DNA of 64,000 bases from Owenia fusiformis (taxonomy: Eukaryota; Annelida; Polychaeta; Sabellida; Oweniidae): contig CAIIXF020000002.1 in assembly GCA_903813345.2 (NCBI GenBank), forward strand, positions 31,242,926-31,306,925, in the 5' to 3' direction. Below are positions 24,871-35,689 of this stretch, piece after piece. A model generated the notes under the pieces. That model did no database searches and was not told the origin of the DNA. It was given only the letters and a program-made list of their open reading frames with translations. Position numbers and translations under genes: made by a program. Position 1 is the first letter of the stretch, and each line of letters begins with the position of its first letter.

Positions 24871-25780
24871 TTCAGTAGATATCGGGTCGGTATCAACGTT
24901 TCGTTGTGGTTTATTGGTTGTGCCTGATTGTGTTTTAATGGGTTGAGTAAATCGATTGAGTATTTGGTTAAGCCTGGTTATGTAATGGTGTGTTAGTGTC
25001 AAGTAGGTATAGGTTTTGCCGAATTGTGTTGTGTACGTTTGAGACTCGGTTCTCTTTTGATGGTTGTTAGTCTGGTGATTTAGTATTGGGTTGTGTCCCA
25101 TTGTGTTATGTTAATCGTATAATGGATTGCTTTCTCTTGTGAAGATGTTATGTTGGTTGGCTAGCTGGTTGTGGCTAGTCGGGTGAGGTATCTTGTTGTG
25201 TTTGATTGTGTTGTGTGATTGGCGTTGTCTCCAATTGGGTTAAGTTAGTTGTGTATCTCGGTTTCACAATTTTAATGTGTTTTTTGCCTGTGTCTGATTT
25301 TGTTTTGATTGTTTGGTTTGGGGTTTTGAAAAATTGTGTTGTGTTGCTTGAACAACAGGCTGTGTTTGCTTTTGTTGGTTTACCATTGGGTTGTGCCAAA
25401 TTGTGTGGTGATAATTTCACAGTTCGATGTGTTTTCATGATTGTTAGTTTAGTTGTGTTTTATCGGTTGTGCCTGATTGTGTTTTTATTGTTTAATGTTG
25501 GATTGTGCACAGTTGTGTTGAGTTAATTCAACAATTGGGTGTGTTTGTCTTTGTTGTCTTATTATTGGGTTGTGACATATTGTGTTAATCTGACAGTTGG
25601 TTGTGTTTTGGTGGTTGTAAGTCAGGTTGCGCTATGCTGGCTTTGGTGCTGGGTTATGCTCTATTGCGTTCTGTGTATTTTGGTTGTGGTGTTTATTGGG
25701 TTAAGAAACAAATGGCCGGTTTAGGGTATTATGTTGTTGGTTTATCAGTTGATTCTGTGTAGACCCCAAAGGGGATATAG
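24870..25780. repeat. G/T-rich strand-asymmetric imperfect repeat
   Basis: About 900 bp of degenerate repeats built on GTTGTG(T/C)(T/C)TGATTGTGTTTT and ATTGGGTTGTG. The plus strand is almost devoid of C in long stretches. ORFs in both directions are by-products: Asn/Thr/Gln-rich on one strand, Val/Leu/Cys-rich on the other. Confidence 0.7.
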
Positions 25781-26545
25781 GGTATTATGATGGTGAGATA
25801 TTCAACTGGTATGATAGGCGTTAGCTTCACGTCGTTCACTGATGAGCTGGTCCCCTGTTGTTCAATGAATTCAAGAAAAACAATGCTAATTTATCGTTTT
25901 ACATAATATATTTTTTGTTGATTTCTCATACAAAACATACTTTTATTGCATAAATGATATATTTGTGTTGCTTTCAATGATCAAATATGTTCCTTTGCTC
26001 CCCTCCTTAGTTTATATGAGGCATGGGTTTTCAACTAAAGCCCATGTATGAGGAAAATGGGGTGGCTTATGTGAAAACGTATGGTTTCCGAATGCCTTGG
26101 CCTTGCCCAAGTCGCTATTTTTTTTAATTATTTGATCTTGAATTATTACCAAAATATACAGCTGCAAAAACATGAAATTAAAGGTCCATGTGCAGTATGG
26201 CAAGTGATTTTAGAGATGTTTTAGAGATGTTTTGTGGCATAATGCAGTCACTGCACGTCTGTTTTTAAACCCTTAAATATTCCCAAAAGTATAATTTGAC
26301 ACTGGATTGGTTATTGTAAACCTTGAAATAATCTTTTCTGGACTAAAGGATATTAATCATTTTGAAATTGATGTCATGAAATTAATAAATGACACCTTGG
26401 GGATGAAAGGGTTAATATGTATTTTTGCACTCACCAAAAATACTTTTTGAGTTGTGATTCTGAAAGCTGACACTCCCAATGGTGTTTTAAAATCTTAGTG
26501 CAGATGAAGCCATTTATTTGACCCTAGTTTTCACTACTATTAAAC
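25781..26545. other. Unassigned AT-rich sequence
   Basis: No gene, repeat or RNA recognised apart from a short direct duplication of TTTTAGAGATG near 26209-26231. Confidence 0.5.
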
Positions 26546-26681
26546 ACGGATTGAGATGCGTTTATAATTACGTACTTCAAAAAACGAACTGCGAAACGAA
26601 AATTATCGAAATACGTATCCGTAAACGTATCGAGATACGGATGCGGATACGTTTTAGCTAATTCGTTTTGCGAAACCTCTC

Positions 26682-26855
26682 TATTATGTGGATGACTTAA
26701 CCGACAGCATTAGGTCATTGGACAAGATTAATCTTAACTCCTTTACATCTTACCTTATGTTTAATATATTTTGTGGATGACTTAACCGACAGCGTTAAGT
26801 CATTGGACATGGTTAATCTTAACTCCCTTACATCTTACGTTATGTTTGATATAGT
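26682..26855 (+). repeat. 85-bp satellite, 2 units (array 1)
   Basis: Two copies of the unit GTGGATGACTTAACCGACAG...TTAATCTTAACTCC...TTATGTTT, same family and orientation as the large array at 36191-37490. Confidence 0.9.
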
Positions 26856-27364
26856 GGAGAGGTTAAGCTAACGATGTTTTTCACAACGTAACCGTGAACG
26901 CAAAGTACAAAAATTAACAAAGGAATGTGTCGAGCGCTCATAGTTTTATGCGCGCTTAGTCTACTTCAGATACTCTTTCAGCTTCAGAGTTTCGGGTTTA
27001 GAACGGGAGATTTTGAAATTTGACGTTGGGTCAACGGGAACCATTTTACTCGTGTCTATTGAACACTATGCTGTCAATTTTGATTTCGATGCACAGTTGA
27101 ATTCTTGCTGAACACGATGATGTATGTCATGCATGATTTAGCGCCAAAAATCTTACGAAACGAGCTCGTTTAAAATATGTATTAGAAAACCAGCTATAAA
27201 ACCGCATCAATGACATACTATAGAATCATTACACGCTATGGTGTAGTCTAAACAAACACTGGATTTGAACGGCTATTTATATGAGAAGGCTACATGAATT
27301 TGAATATGGTCGAGTGATACGTACAGGTTCAGTTTCGATTATATATGCAAAGCTTAACCTCTCC
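26856..27364. mobile_element. 509-bp foldback element ending GGAGAGGTTAAGCT
   Basis: Terminal inverted repeats GGAGAGGTTAAGCT (26856) and AGCTTAACCTCTCC (ending 27364). It sits between two satellite arrays. Its terminal GAGAGGTT resembles the inner ends of the larger element's arms. No ORF. Confidence 0.75.
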
Positions 27365-27538
27365 AGTATGTGGATGACTTAACCGACAGCATTAGGTCAT
27401 TGGACAAGATTAATCTTAACTCCTTTACATCTTACCTTATGTTTAATGTATTTTGTGGATGACTTAACCGACAGCATTAGGTCATTGGACATGGTTAATC
27501 TTAACTCCCTTACATCTTACGTTATGTTTGATATAATA
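27365..27538 (+). repeat. 85-bp satellite, 2 units (array 2)
   Basis: Two units. The first is of the 'TTTAATGTATTTTGTG' linker type and the second of the 'TTTGATATA' type, then GAGAGGTTTCGC follows at once. Confidence 0.9.
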
Positions 27539-27929
27539 GAGAGGTTTCGCACAACGGGTTTGCTAAAACGTATCCGCATCCGTATCTCGTTACGTTTACG
27601 GATACGTTATTCGAAAATTTTCGTTTCGCAGTACGTTTTTTTAGCACGTAATCCACAAAACGTATCTCAAGCCGTGACCTTGACAATAACATTCATTTCC
27701 TGTGGAAGTAACACAACAGTTATATCTTCTCAAAAAGGTAAGATTTTGTTCACTCATGTCGTGTAATTTGGCAATATCGATTTATGTTATTTTGCCCCTC
27801 ATATCATTTCGTGAACATAGAATAATAGTACATTCTGTCTCTAAACATGGGATAACATTGGAAGAAAAAACTCTGGATCATTTCCGGTGTCAAGAGTGAA
27901 TATACTATAATCTCCCTGAATATATAGTC

Positions 27930-28102
27930 CCGGTGTGAAAGAAATTATGGTCCCCTGGGGATTATGGTCCCCTTTCCAAACGGCCCTTACTGGCCCTGAT
28001 TGTGTATAAAATAATAAGGGAAAGAGTTGTGATTAGGTCACTATATAAATCAATGGAGAGTAGGACCATAATTTGATAGGACCTCCTACCCTTTTACACC
28101 GG
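27930..28102 (+). mobile_element. 173-bp MITE, CCGGTGTGAAAG family, copy 1
   Basis: Begins CCGGTGTGAAAGAAATTATG and ends CCCTTTTACACCGG, so the tips CCGGTGT(G/A)AAA are inverted. The inside carries GGTCCCC repeats and ATAAATCAATGGAGAGTAGG. Other copies: 31357-31526, 41053-41224 (inverted) and 58640-58713 (partial). Confidence 0.85.
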
Positions 28103-28447
28103 GATATATAGTCCAAGGATGCATGTTACCAGACTATATTTTCTATGGTATACAATATAACTTCGAGGTATTTATACTGACGAACTATAGATACGTTGAC
28201 AGCAGTCCCATCCCCATTCAGTACCAATCCTAAATAGCATACCCCATTCAACCAGCTTTGCCTCTTTTTAAGGAGTGATATTCGATTGTTTGGGAATTCT
28301 TTGCTAAAATATGATATCCTGATCCAAATATCAATTATATTTTCAAGTAATATTCGATCTATATCATTGTAACCATGGGGTAATAGTAGTTAGCCTAATT
28401 CACTATTTTATTTCATTCTAGTAGTGTGATCTTCGACAACTGTACAT

Positions 28448-29506
28448 ATGGCAGGCATTGACCCAGTCACCGCGGCCGCTATTATTGATGACAAGGATGA
28501 CGAGGAAACACTCCTCCTATATCACTTATTTGAGGAAGATAGGCGTGATGGTATTAACGCATTCAGAATAAATCTGGAAAGTCTATCAAATGAAGAGTGC
28601 AGTCTCTTGTTTCGATTTGAAAAAGATGATCTATTCAGGATATCTCAGGTCATGGAGTTACCAAACGTATTCACTGGTTATAACCGATGTTCGTGTAGTG
28701 GCATCGAGGGCTTGTGCCTTTTACTTCGCCGTCTTGTGTACCCAAATCGACTGTGGGACATCAATGGGATGTTTGGTGTAGATCTGTCGACAACTTCAAT
28801 TTTGATAAACACAGTGAACAACTACGTGTATGAACATTTTGGACCTCTTTTAACAGAGTTTAACCAGCCATGGATGACCATTCCAGATTTACAACGATAT
28901 GCTCGCGCGATTCAGGCTAAAGATGCCCCTCTTATAAACTGTTACGGTTTTATTGATGGGACTCCAAGACCATGTGCTCGTCCACAGGAAGGGCAGCGTC
29001 ATTTCTACAGTGGGCATAAAAGGGAACACTGTCTTAAATTTCAGTCTATCATATTACCCAATGGCATTATTACAAATTTGTATGGGCCTGTTGAGGGGTC
29101 CCGGCACGATGCCTCAATGCTGCGTCGCAGTAATATCCTGAATGCACTTGAAACAAAAAGCCTGCCTAACGGGGAACCCATGTCGATTTATGGAGACCCC
29201 GCGTACCCCCGAACTCCCCATCTTATTACCCCATTTAGAGGACCCGATGTGACCCCTCAACAGGCCCAATTCAATAGAAGTATGAGTTCTGTGAGGGAAA
29301 GCGTTGAATGGGGTTTCGGAAAAATCATCAGGGAATTTGCTTTTTTGGACTTTAAAAAGAATCTCAAAATACTTTTATCTCCAATAGCTAAGTATTACAA
29401 AAATGGAGCTTTTTTAACCAATGTGCATACATGCCTTTATGGTAGTCAAGTGAATACTTACTTTAACACTGAACCTCTGTTACTTGAATACTACATTCAT
29501 AGATGA
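28448..29506 (+). CDS. PIF/Harbinger-type DDE transposase (HARBI1-like), intact
   Basis: 352-residue uninterrupted ORF of the DDE_Tnp_4 nuclease type that cuts and joins PIF/Harbinger elements. The N-terminal 110 residues look like the helical HARBI1 region. The catalytic core shows FIDGTPRP (Asp170), EGSRHDASMLRRS (Asp221), YGDPAYPRTPHL (Asp250) and SVRESVEWGFGKI (Glu287). The HYSGHKR-like FYSGHKREHC near 186-195 is also typical. ATG is at 28448. An acceptor-like TTTCATTCTAG lies just upstream (28421), suggesting a 5' UTR exon. The size matches HARBI1-like proteins (about 350). Codon integrity suggests a recent insertion or a domesticated copy; the sequence alone cannot say which. A Myb/SANT-like gene converges on it from the right. 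Confidence 0.88.
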   Translation: MAGIDPVTAAAIIDDKDDEETLLLYHLFEEDRRDGINAFRINLESLSNEECSLLFRFEKDDLFRISQVMELPNVFTGYNRCSCSGIEGLCLLLRRLVYPNRLWDINGMFGVDLSTTSILINTVNNYVYEHFGPLLTEFNQPWMTIPDLQRYARAIQAKDAPLINCYGFIDGTPRPCARPQEGQRHFYSGHKREHCLKFQSIILPNGIITNLYGPVEGSRHDASMLRRSNILNALETKSLPNGEPMSIYGDPAYPRTPHLITPFRGPDVTPQQAQFNRSMSSVRESVEWGFGKIIREFAFLDFKKNLKILLSPIAKYYKNGAFLTNVHTCLYGSQVNTYFNTEPLLLEYYIHR

Positions 29507-31141
29507 ACATGATTGTGTAACAAACCAAACATTTTGAGACTAAACATGAACAATCATAGAAAACTGTCAACTGTTAAAACAGTTGATAATTAAACAACTT
29601 TATTATTGCAAAAACACCATATCGCTGATTGGAATCGAAAAATCTGTCCGCTGTGGTGGAGCATGCTATTTTTCTAAAACACACCAAGAAAACTTCACAA
29701 TTTATATTTAACTCACGTGTTTCATTATACCAAAGAAATTCACCTACTCCGTGCAATGAGATTAATCAGTAGCGGGACCTTAACTTCTGTTTGACGTCCA
29801 ATGACGCTAGTAAAAAGCTATTGGAAACGACAAAATCAAACTCTAAATGTATCATTTCTTATTAATGGCACGATATAGTGATACGATAATATTTCCATAT
29901 CTTCAGCATAACCCTGAAGGTATTAATGAGATCTGGATGTAATGGGTCGTTTTTATTCATTTTAATAAAAAATAATGTTAAATTATTGACCGCTATGGAA
30001 GAACAGTTTCAAATGTGAAGTACATTAAGATTCATAATATATCTTTTGAACTACACTTTAGAGAAAACGTATCAAACCTCCCTCCCAAAATCAAATCGTT
30101 CCTAAAGAGTAGCTGTAAAAGTAATATATTGGGAACTTTGATGCATCTCACATTTGCAACTAGTCCTCCATAGAGGACAAAAATCTAGACATCATTTTTC
30201 AATAGAACAAATTAAAAATACTAAAATTCATCTATACTAGATCTCTTAATACCCCCATAGTTAAGTTAAAACATATGCGATATTATCATGTCACTGTGTT
30301 CAGTGCAATTGAAAATTTAGAAAATAATTGGTACATTTTAGAGTATGATACTCTAGAGCTGTTTTCAATAGATTTTGCTCCTAGCGTTATTGTAGTTCAA
30401 ACAAAAGTAAAGGTTACTTGCAAATGGTGTACCCATTGCACAGGGTAAGTTGAGGTTCTTTGGTATAACGAAGCATATGACTCAAAAAATTGTGACGTTT
30501 TCTTAGTGTTTTTATGAAAAATAACATGACACAACATAGCGGACAAATCTTTCGATCACAACCCGTGCTACATGTATAATGTATATGTATATGTATAATT
30601 AAAATAAATGTTATATGCAAGTAAACAGCATTTTTATACGTAACAAAATTTAGAACAAGAGGAGCATTAGCAGTTAGCTAATTTAAATGATTGAGATGAT
30701 TGGTGATCAGTGCGTTTAAAGGAATGAGTCTTTTTAAAAGTAACATTTTGTACCTTCATCTTTTTGCGTTCATAATAATAAAATATGAATTTAACTTGCC
30801 ATGAGGACAAATAAAACAAATAAAAAGAAGTAACTAAAACAGTACACATCAAACTGATGTTAAAGTCTCCATCTATGAGTATGTACGTCTAATCCTAATT
30901 TTCCATTCCAGAATATTTTACTGATAATATTGATCTGTAAGGCTTGTTGAATTAGACAACAAGTGCTATTAATTTTAAAGTAAACATCAAATCAGTATGC
31001 ACAAGATTTTTTACTTGTCAAAAGTGCTGCCGAAATAATCAATCGAGAAAAAATGTTTGAACTAAAGTAAAGTACTGAAATGTGGCTATTTAGGATTAAA
31101 ATTACAGACACGGACGTTTTAATGTCAGTATGTCCACATCA
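29507..31141. other. Intergenic sequence between convergent genes
   Basis: AT-rich, with AATAAA near 29962 that could end the transposase transcript. No other gene recognised; short minus-strand ORFs lack motifs. Confidence 0.5.
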
Positions 31142-31245
31142 TCAGTCTTTCTTGGGATTCATTGCGTTCCATTTTCTCTCTTCCAGTGAAAATTTCCTCT
31201 CCTCAAGTTCCATTTTTCTGGTGAGGTATTCCTCTAAGAAGTTAC
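31142..31245 (-). CDS. Myb/SANT-like gene, exon 3 (coiled-coil C-terminus)
   Basis: Acceptor TTATGTGTTGTAG precedes 31245. In phase with exon 2 the exon reads GNFLEEYLTRKMELEERKF then SLEERKWNAMNPKKD and stops at TGA (31142-31144). The Glu/Lys/Arg-rich helix matches the C-terminal 'YL.EK.E.E..L...EL' tail seen in this type of Myb/SANT-like protein. The exon is too short to be found from ORF length. Exons 1-3 from the Met at 35491 sum to 567 bp (188 residues). Confidence 0.7.
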
Positions 31246-31356
31246 CTACAACACATAAAACAGAAACGTATGCATGTTATCCTATGTGATTAGATTTGGA
31301 TAAAAAATCATTGAAACACTTCTTTTGAATTGTAAAGGATGAATAGTGTTTCATGA

Positions 31357-31526
31357 TTGTGAAAGAAATTATGGTCCCCCAGGGATTATGGTCCCCTTTC
31401 CTAACGGCCCTTACTGGCCCTGATTGTGTACAAGATAATAAGGGAAAGAGTTGTAATTAGGTCACCATATAAATCAATGGAGAGTAGGACCATAATTTGA
31501 TAGGACCTCCTACCCTTTTACACCGG
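31357..31526 (+). mobile_element. MITE, CCGGTGTGAAAG family, copy 2
   Basis: Nearly identical to copy 1 over TGTGAAAGAAATTATGGTCC...CTTTTACACCGG. The first CCGG of the left tip is missing. It lies in the intron between exons 2 and 3 of the Myb/SANT-like gene. Confidence 0.85.
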
Positions 31527-31629
31527 CATGTGTTGTTCGTATATCATATTAATTTAATTAAATGCAGAACAATAAATACCCAGATTGTATAGATTTTTAA
31601 ATAATTCTGTCATTCTGTTTGGGTCTTAC

Positions 31630-31859
31630 CTCTTTTGCAGAGTCGTTTCTTAGAAGGGCTTGATTGAGGCGATTTCGTTTGTTTACCAAGGGTGTTCATC
31701 GACTTCTCTAGAATTTCAGTCACTTTCTTTTGATCTTTTTCTTGATCTTCTTTCTTCTTCTTTTTTGTTTTTGTTCTTTCCATTTCCACATCTTCTTTTA
31801 GGGAGATCACTTCAGTCAACATTTGTGACATCTCGTCATATTCCTCTTCAGTACCAGAT
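31630..31859 (-). CDS. Myb/SANT-like gene, exon 2 (acidic/Lys-rich coiled coil)
   Basis: Follows acceptor TTAACGCTTTTAG and ends before GTAAGA (donor at 31629). Joining to exon 1 across the split Lys codon gives RKSKSGTEEEYDEM, the expected continuation of this family (RKSG.EEEYDE). The exon then becomes a heptad-like Glu/Lys helix, KEDVEMERTKTKKKKKEDQE, and a Ser/Lys-rich stretch suggestive of nuclear localisation (PSKKRLCKR). The exact rejoining of a family-conserved motif is the best evidence for this gene model. Confidence 0.8.
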
Positions 31860-33359
31860 CTAAAAGCGTTAAGTTTAAGACGAGATAAATTTTCAGGCGC
31901 ATTTATGAAAATACATGCTTGACCCTAATGTCTGCAAATGGAGAACGGTGGTCAAATTGACTCCTCTGTTTTAATGAGTTCTTTTATGCACGTTATTTTG
32001 TGAATCCCTCATTTTTAGCTTGAGCCGCAGATAAATGACACATTTTAGCGTAGAAATCAGTTTGATTGAGGAAGATCATATTTATGATAATCGGAATTTG
32101 ATGCCAATGAACAGAAAGTCGATATAGTTGCCTTGTCCTAATACTGTGGAAAAAGCAAAGTGATCATTATTTATGGCGTGTCTGATAGACAGTCATTCAG
32201 CATATTGAATTTCCTTTCCAACATGCTTATTTCATGAAAATCAAACCCCCGATCAAGCCACTATTTACTATTTAAAGCATGAACTCGCGAGTCGCGTTTT
32301 TCCCGAATTTGAGAGATAACAGTTTTTCAAAAAACTGCTTGATGAATAGCTATTATTTTTGCACGTTCCTGAACATTTGTGCAACGATTTATCTGATCAT
32401 AATTTCAGATCTTTTTTCCCTCTCCCAATTTTTCAACTTCACCAATTCGATTTATATGCCGTTACTTGGTGGTTGGTTGGCTAAGTCATGGACCAAAAAT
32501 ATTCGGAATCTACCAAGTTAAGTATTAGTCTACTGCCGAACTGAAACACCGAGTGGCATTTGTAATACTATATTTGCAAATATAAATGGAAAATTGCTGA
32601 CAATACAATTGCGTTCAATTGAATTTCAATTGAAAGTGCATAGCTGAGTTATACAAAAGCTTGACAGACGTTGATTTTTTGATTTATTTGAACAATAATG
32701 GACTATTCTTTTAAGAATTATAGCATTTTGGCACCAAACAATTTTCCTTTCATAGAAAAAGCATCAAAACAGAATGTCAAAAATACCCTTAAGTCAAGTT
32801 GTTCTCGATTTTGTTGACCTACTTTTTGGAGAGGTAATTGAATAAGGTTTACAATTCCAACACGATTGAAATTAGACAAGTAGTTTTCAATCATCAGGGT
32901 GAGGTTTATCCAGGTTCTAAGCAATTTCGATATTTTTGATATATTCGATATTTAAGAAATATCTTCGAATGTACCCTTCGGTCGTTCAGGGTATAGAAAA
33001 CGTTTGTGCCTAGCCCTGCGGGGTATATTCGTCGATATAACAACACCTGCTCTGAGGTCTATATTACTTCGACCATGAAAATTCACCAACATTTTTCAAA
33101 TATTCATTGAAATTTCCGCCATTACTACGGCCCGCCGTTATGAGGTCACACATTACTCGTATTAACAGGGGTACTGTTGGCGAATATACCCCGGGTGAAA
33201 TGTTGACGTCATAAAAGGTGTGAATACAGTCATGTTCGAATTCAAGATACTGACCGGTTAATTCGAAGAACTTTTGATGTGTGTTCAGAGTACCTTTTGA
33301 GTAAATGAATGTTTGAGTTTTGGGTTGGGTCGCCACAAATTTTGATGATTTCATTATGT

Positions 33360-34290
33360 CACTTTGTTAATTCTGGGCACTGTTTAAATTAACAAATGCA
33401 ACTTCCAAACTTTTCAAATGTTTTATAGAGATGTGAGGAGTGGCCCGCTCCCCCTAGAAAATGTTACACTTTTGAGATGCTATTTGGTGATTTCTGGGTA
33501 CGTTCAAAGTGTATGAGTCAATAAAATTGAATTGAGTCAAAGAGGTTCAGAAGGTGAGCTAGGGTGGGGTGCCAGAGGGGATCGGAAGCAATAGGTTGTC
33601 CCCCAGAAACATTGACCATATGAAGGTGCTATTTGATGATATCTGGGCACTTTAAAAGTGTCTGAGACAATAAATGGAATTCAGAATTGTTCTAATTGTT
33701 TTGGTGGGATGTGTGGGGTGGCCCACTACGTTAGAACATTTTACGATTTTAATATGCTATTTGGTGCTTTCTGGGCACTTTATTGTTTGTCCCCAATAAA
33801 TATTGACCATATCAAGGTGCTATTGATGTTAATTCTGGGCATTGAACAAATGCAACTTCCAAGCTTTTAAATTGTTTTTAATGGGGACGTGATTAGTGGC
33901 CCGCTCCCCCTAGAAAATTGTACACTTTTGAGATGCTATTTGGTGCTTTCTGAGCACTGTCAAAGTGTATGAGTCAATAAAATGATCTTTTATTGCGGGA
34001 TGCCAGAGAGTGAGGTGGGGTGCCAGATGGGAGCTAGGGGTTGTCTCCAAGAAACATTGACCATATCAAGGTGCTATTAAATGGTGTCTGTGAACTTTAA
34101 ACGTATCTGAGAAAAAAACATAAAATAAATTCAAAATTTTCAATTGTTTTGTATATTGGTCCCCCTAGAAAAAGTTACAATTTTAAAATGCTATCTTGTG
34201 CTTTCTTGGAACTTTCAAAGTGTATGATTCAATAAGACACATTGACTTTTTTATGGGGGGGGTGTAAATTAGGGAACCAGGGGGGAGTAG
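33360..34290. repeat. Degenerate tandem repeat, about 155-bp unit
   Basis: Repeated phrases: GATGCTATTTGGTGCTTTCT, TGGGCACTTT, GTGTATGAGTCAATAAAA, CATTGACCATATCAAGGTGC and GTGGCCCGCTCCCCCTAGAA. A higher-order pair about 460 bp apart (33366 and 33828) is visible. A related piece recurs at 34700-34820. Confidence 0.75.
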
Positions 34291-34609
34291 ACTATATCCT
34301 ATTTAGTCTGAATAATATTCAGACTATACATATAGTATGTTAAAATTTGTTAACAAAAAATATTTGTTTACATAGGAAGTGATATTCAAAATGGCTATTC
34401 AAAATGGCGGGAGTGAATTAATTTGCATATTTGTTACTTCAACTAGCTTTATTTCCACCTAATATGTTGTGTTATTATTGCATTTAATAAAATGTACCTT
34501 ACTACTTAATTGAAGTGATAAAATGTTGTTTTTTTAACTAATGCTTCCTCAAATTGATAATTTTTTGCAGAAAATTTCACTGCAATTTCCACAGGACAGT
34601 AGTACATCA

Positions 34610-34640
34610 TAACAGACTGACTTCTATAGTCAGTCTGTTA
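34610..34640. repeat. Perfect 12-bp-stem hairpin
   Basis: TAACAGACTGAC, 7-base loop, GTCAGTCTGTTA. In an intron; no poly-T context that would make it a known RNA element. Confidence 0.7.
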
Positions 34641-35258
34641 GATACATACTAAGAGGTGGAGGTGAGGTGGGGGTGCTAGAGAGGAAGCAAGTGTTAAATG
34701 CTGACTATAGTAAGGAGCTATTTGATGATGTCTGGGCACTTTAAAAGTGTCTGAGACAATGTATAAAATAACGTCAATTGTTTTGTGGGGGTGTGAGGGT
34801 GGCCCACTCCCTCTAGAAAATTTTACAATTTCTTTATCGGGGGGGGGGGGTGCTAGTCTATATCCAATAGACTGAATGAGAATTTTCATTCCAAATTTCA
34901 AAAAAAATTAAGACTGAATAAGATGTTGTCTAGGGGGTATGCGGTCGCATCCATAGAACCCCCCCCCCCCCCCCCCATCTGACGGCCCTGCCAAAGACAG
35001 CTTAGGTGTAACATGCTAATTGTGCATGGGTTTTTGATATACACAGATGATGGCATTAATTATCGTTAGGTATTCAGTGATTGCCTTGTCTGATAAGAAG
35101 ACGTGTATGGCCAATCATACAATTGCTAACTTGATATTGATATAATTGATATAATTACATGTACTTATATTAAGGAGAACTACCTAAATGACCTACAAGA
35201 ATATTGAAACTTTAAAGATTAAATCCGGGAGATAAGATCATAAAACGTTTCGTCTTAC

Positions 35259-35491
35259 TTGGATTTCCGCAATCTGTCCTCCCTCTTGAACGATTTGATG
35301 AGGAATTCCATCCTCTCACGAATAGTTCGTAAACTATCAACGTGGAGACTTTTACACACGTCGAGGCGAACAGCCTCCCAATTGGGAGGATTCTCCAATG
35401 GATTTCTTGCCAGGGAAGAACGCACTAAGACTAAGTCGTCTTTGAGTCTAAAGTAAACACGTTTTTTGGCGCTTTCTTGATCTTGAGACAT
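35259..35491 (-). CDS. Myb/SANT-like DNA-binding domain gene, exon 1
   Basis: The chosen start is the Met at 35491 (MSQDQESAKKR), just before the domain; the frame is open further upstream with other Mets at about 35536 and 35572. Residues about 12-75 read YFRLKDDLVLVRSSLARNPL, NPPNWEAVRLDVCKSL and TIRERMEFLIKSFKRED. This resembles the metazoan Myb/SANT-like three-helix domain (pattern F..E.D..LL...L..NPF..P..W..I...L......R.RERF..L...FK.ED). Such domains bind DNA, and in Harbinger transposons the partner protein carries one. The exon ends before GTAAGA (donor 35258). Whether it is a host gene or a transposon gene is open. Confidence 0.75.
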
Positions 35492-35689
35492 GATGTTCAG
35501 CAGTCCACGCGCTATGGATGAATATTGAAGGCTCATTGTGCTGTTTATAAGTACGATTTGCAGGCCACTCACTCATAATCAAATTAGTTGACTAATTAGC
35601 CTGGTTCCTTTCATCAAAATTAGCACGATATACACTAAACATTATGTAGGTCACTTAAATTTAACATTTAGGGGAAATTGATATACATT

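Larger units (their letters stand above)
26546..27676. mobile_element. Compound palindromic element: TIR - satellite - foldback MITE - satellite - TIR
   Basis: The left arm (26546-26681) starts ACGGATTGAGATGCG and ends GCGAAACCTCTC. The right arm (27539-27676) is its inverted copy, starting GAGAGGTTTCGC and ending CGTATCTCAAGCCGT. The arms share blocks such as ACGTATCCGTAAACGTA, CGGATGCGGATACGTTTT and GCGAAACGAAAAT. Between the arms lie two short arrays of an 85-bp satellite (26682-26855 and 27365-27538), both in the same orientation, separated by a 509-bp element with its own inverted ends. No clear target-site duplication was found. Confidence 0.75.
31860..35258 (-). other. 3.4-kb intron of the Myb/SANT-like gene
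   Basis: Contains degenerate 155-bp repeats (33360-34290, 34660-34870), a perfect 12-bp-stem hairpin (34610-34640), a palindrome-like AGTCTGAATAATATTCAGAC at 34299 and poly-C/poly-G runs (34839, 34960). No exon recognised. Confidence 0.55.

Noticed and set aside
24814..25726. Asn/Thr/Gln-rich and Val/Leu/Cys-rich ORFs in both directions
   Set aside because: Low-complexity translation of the G/T-rich tract; no splice sites or motifs.
26546..27676. LTR retrotransposon interpretation of the paired arms
   Set aside because: The arms are inverted, not direct, and no gag/pol lies between them.
33064..33354. 96-residue minus-strand ORF in the Myb/SANT-like intron
   Set aside because: Looks moderately protein-like but has no recognised motif, no splice context and lies between repeats; not enough support to call a gene.
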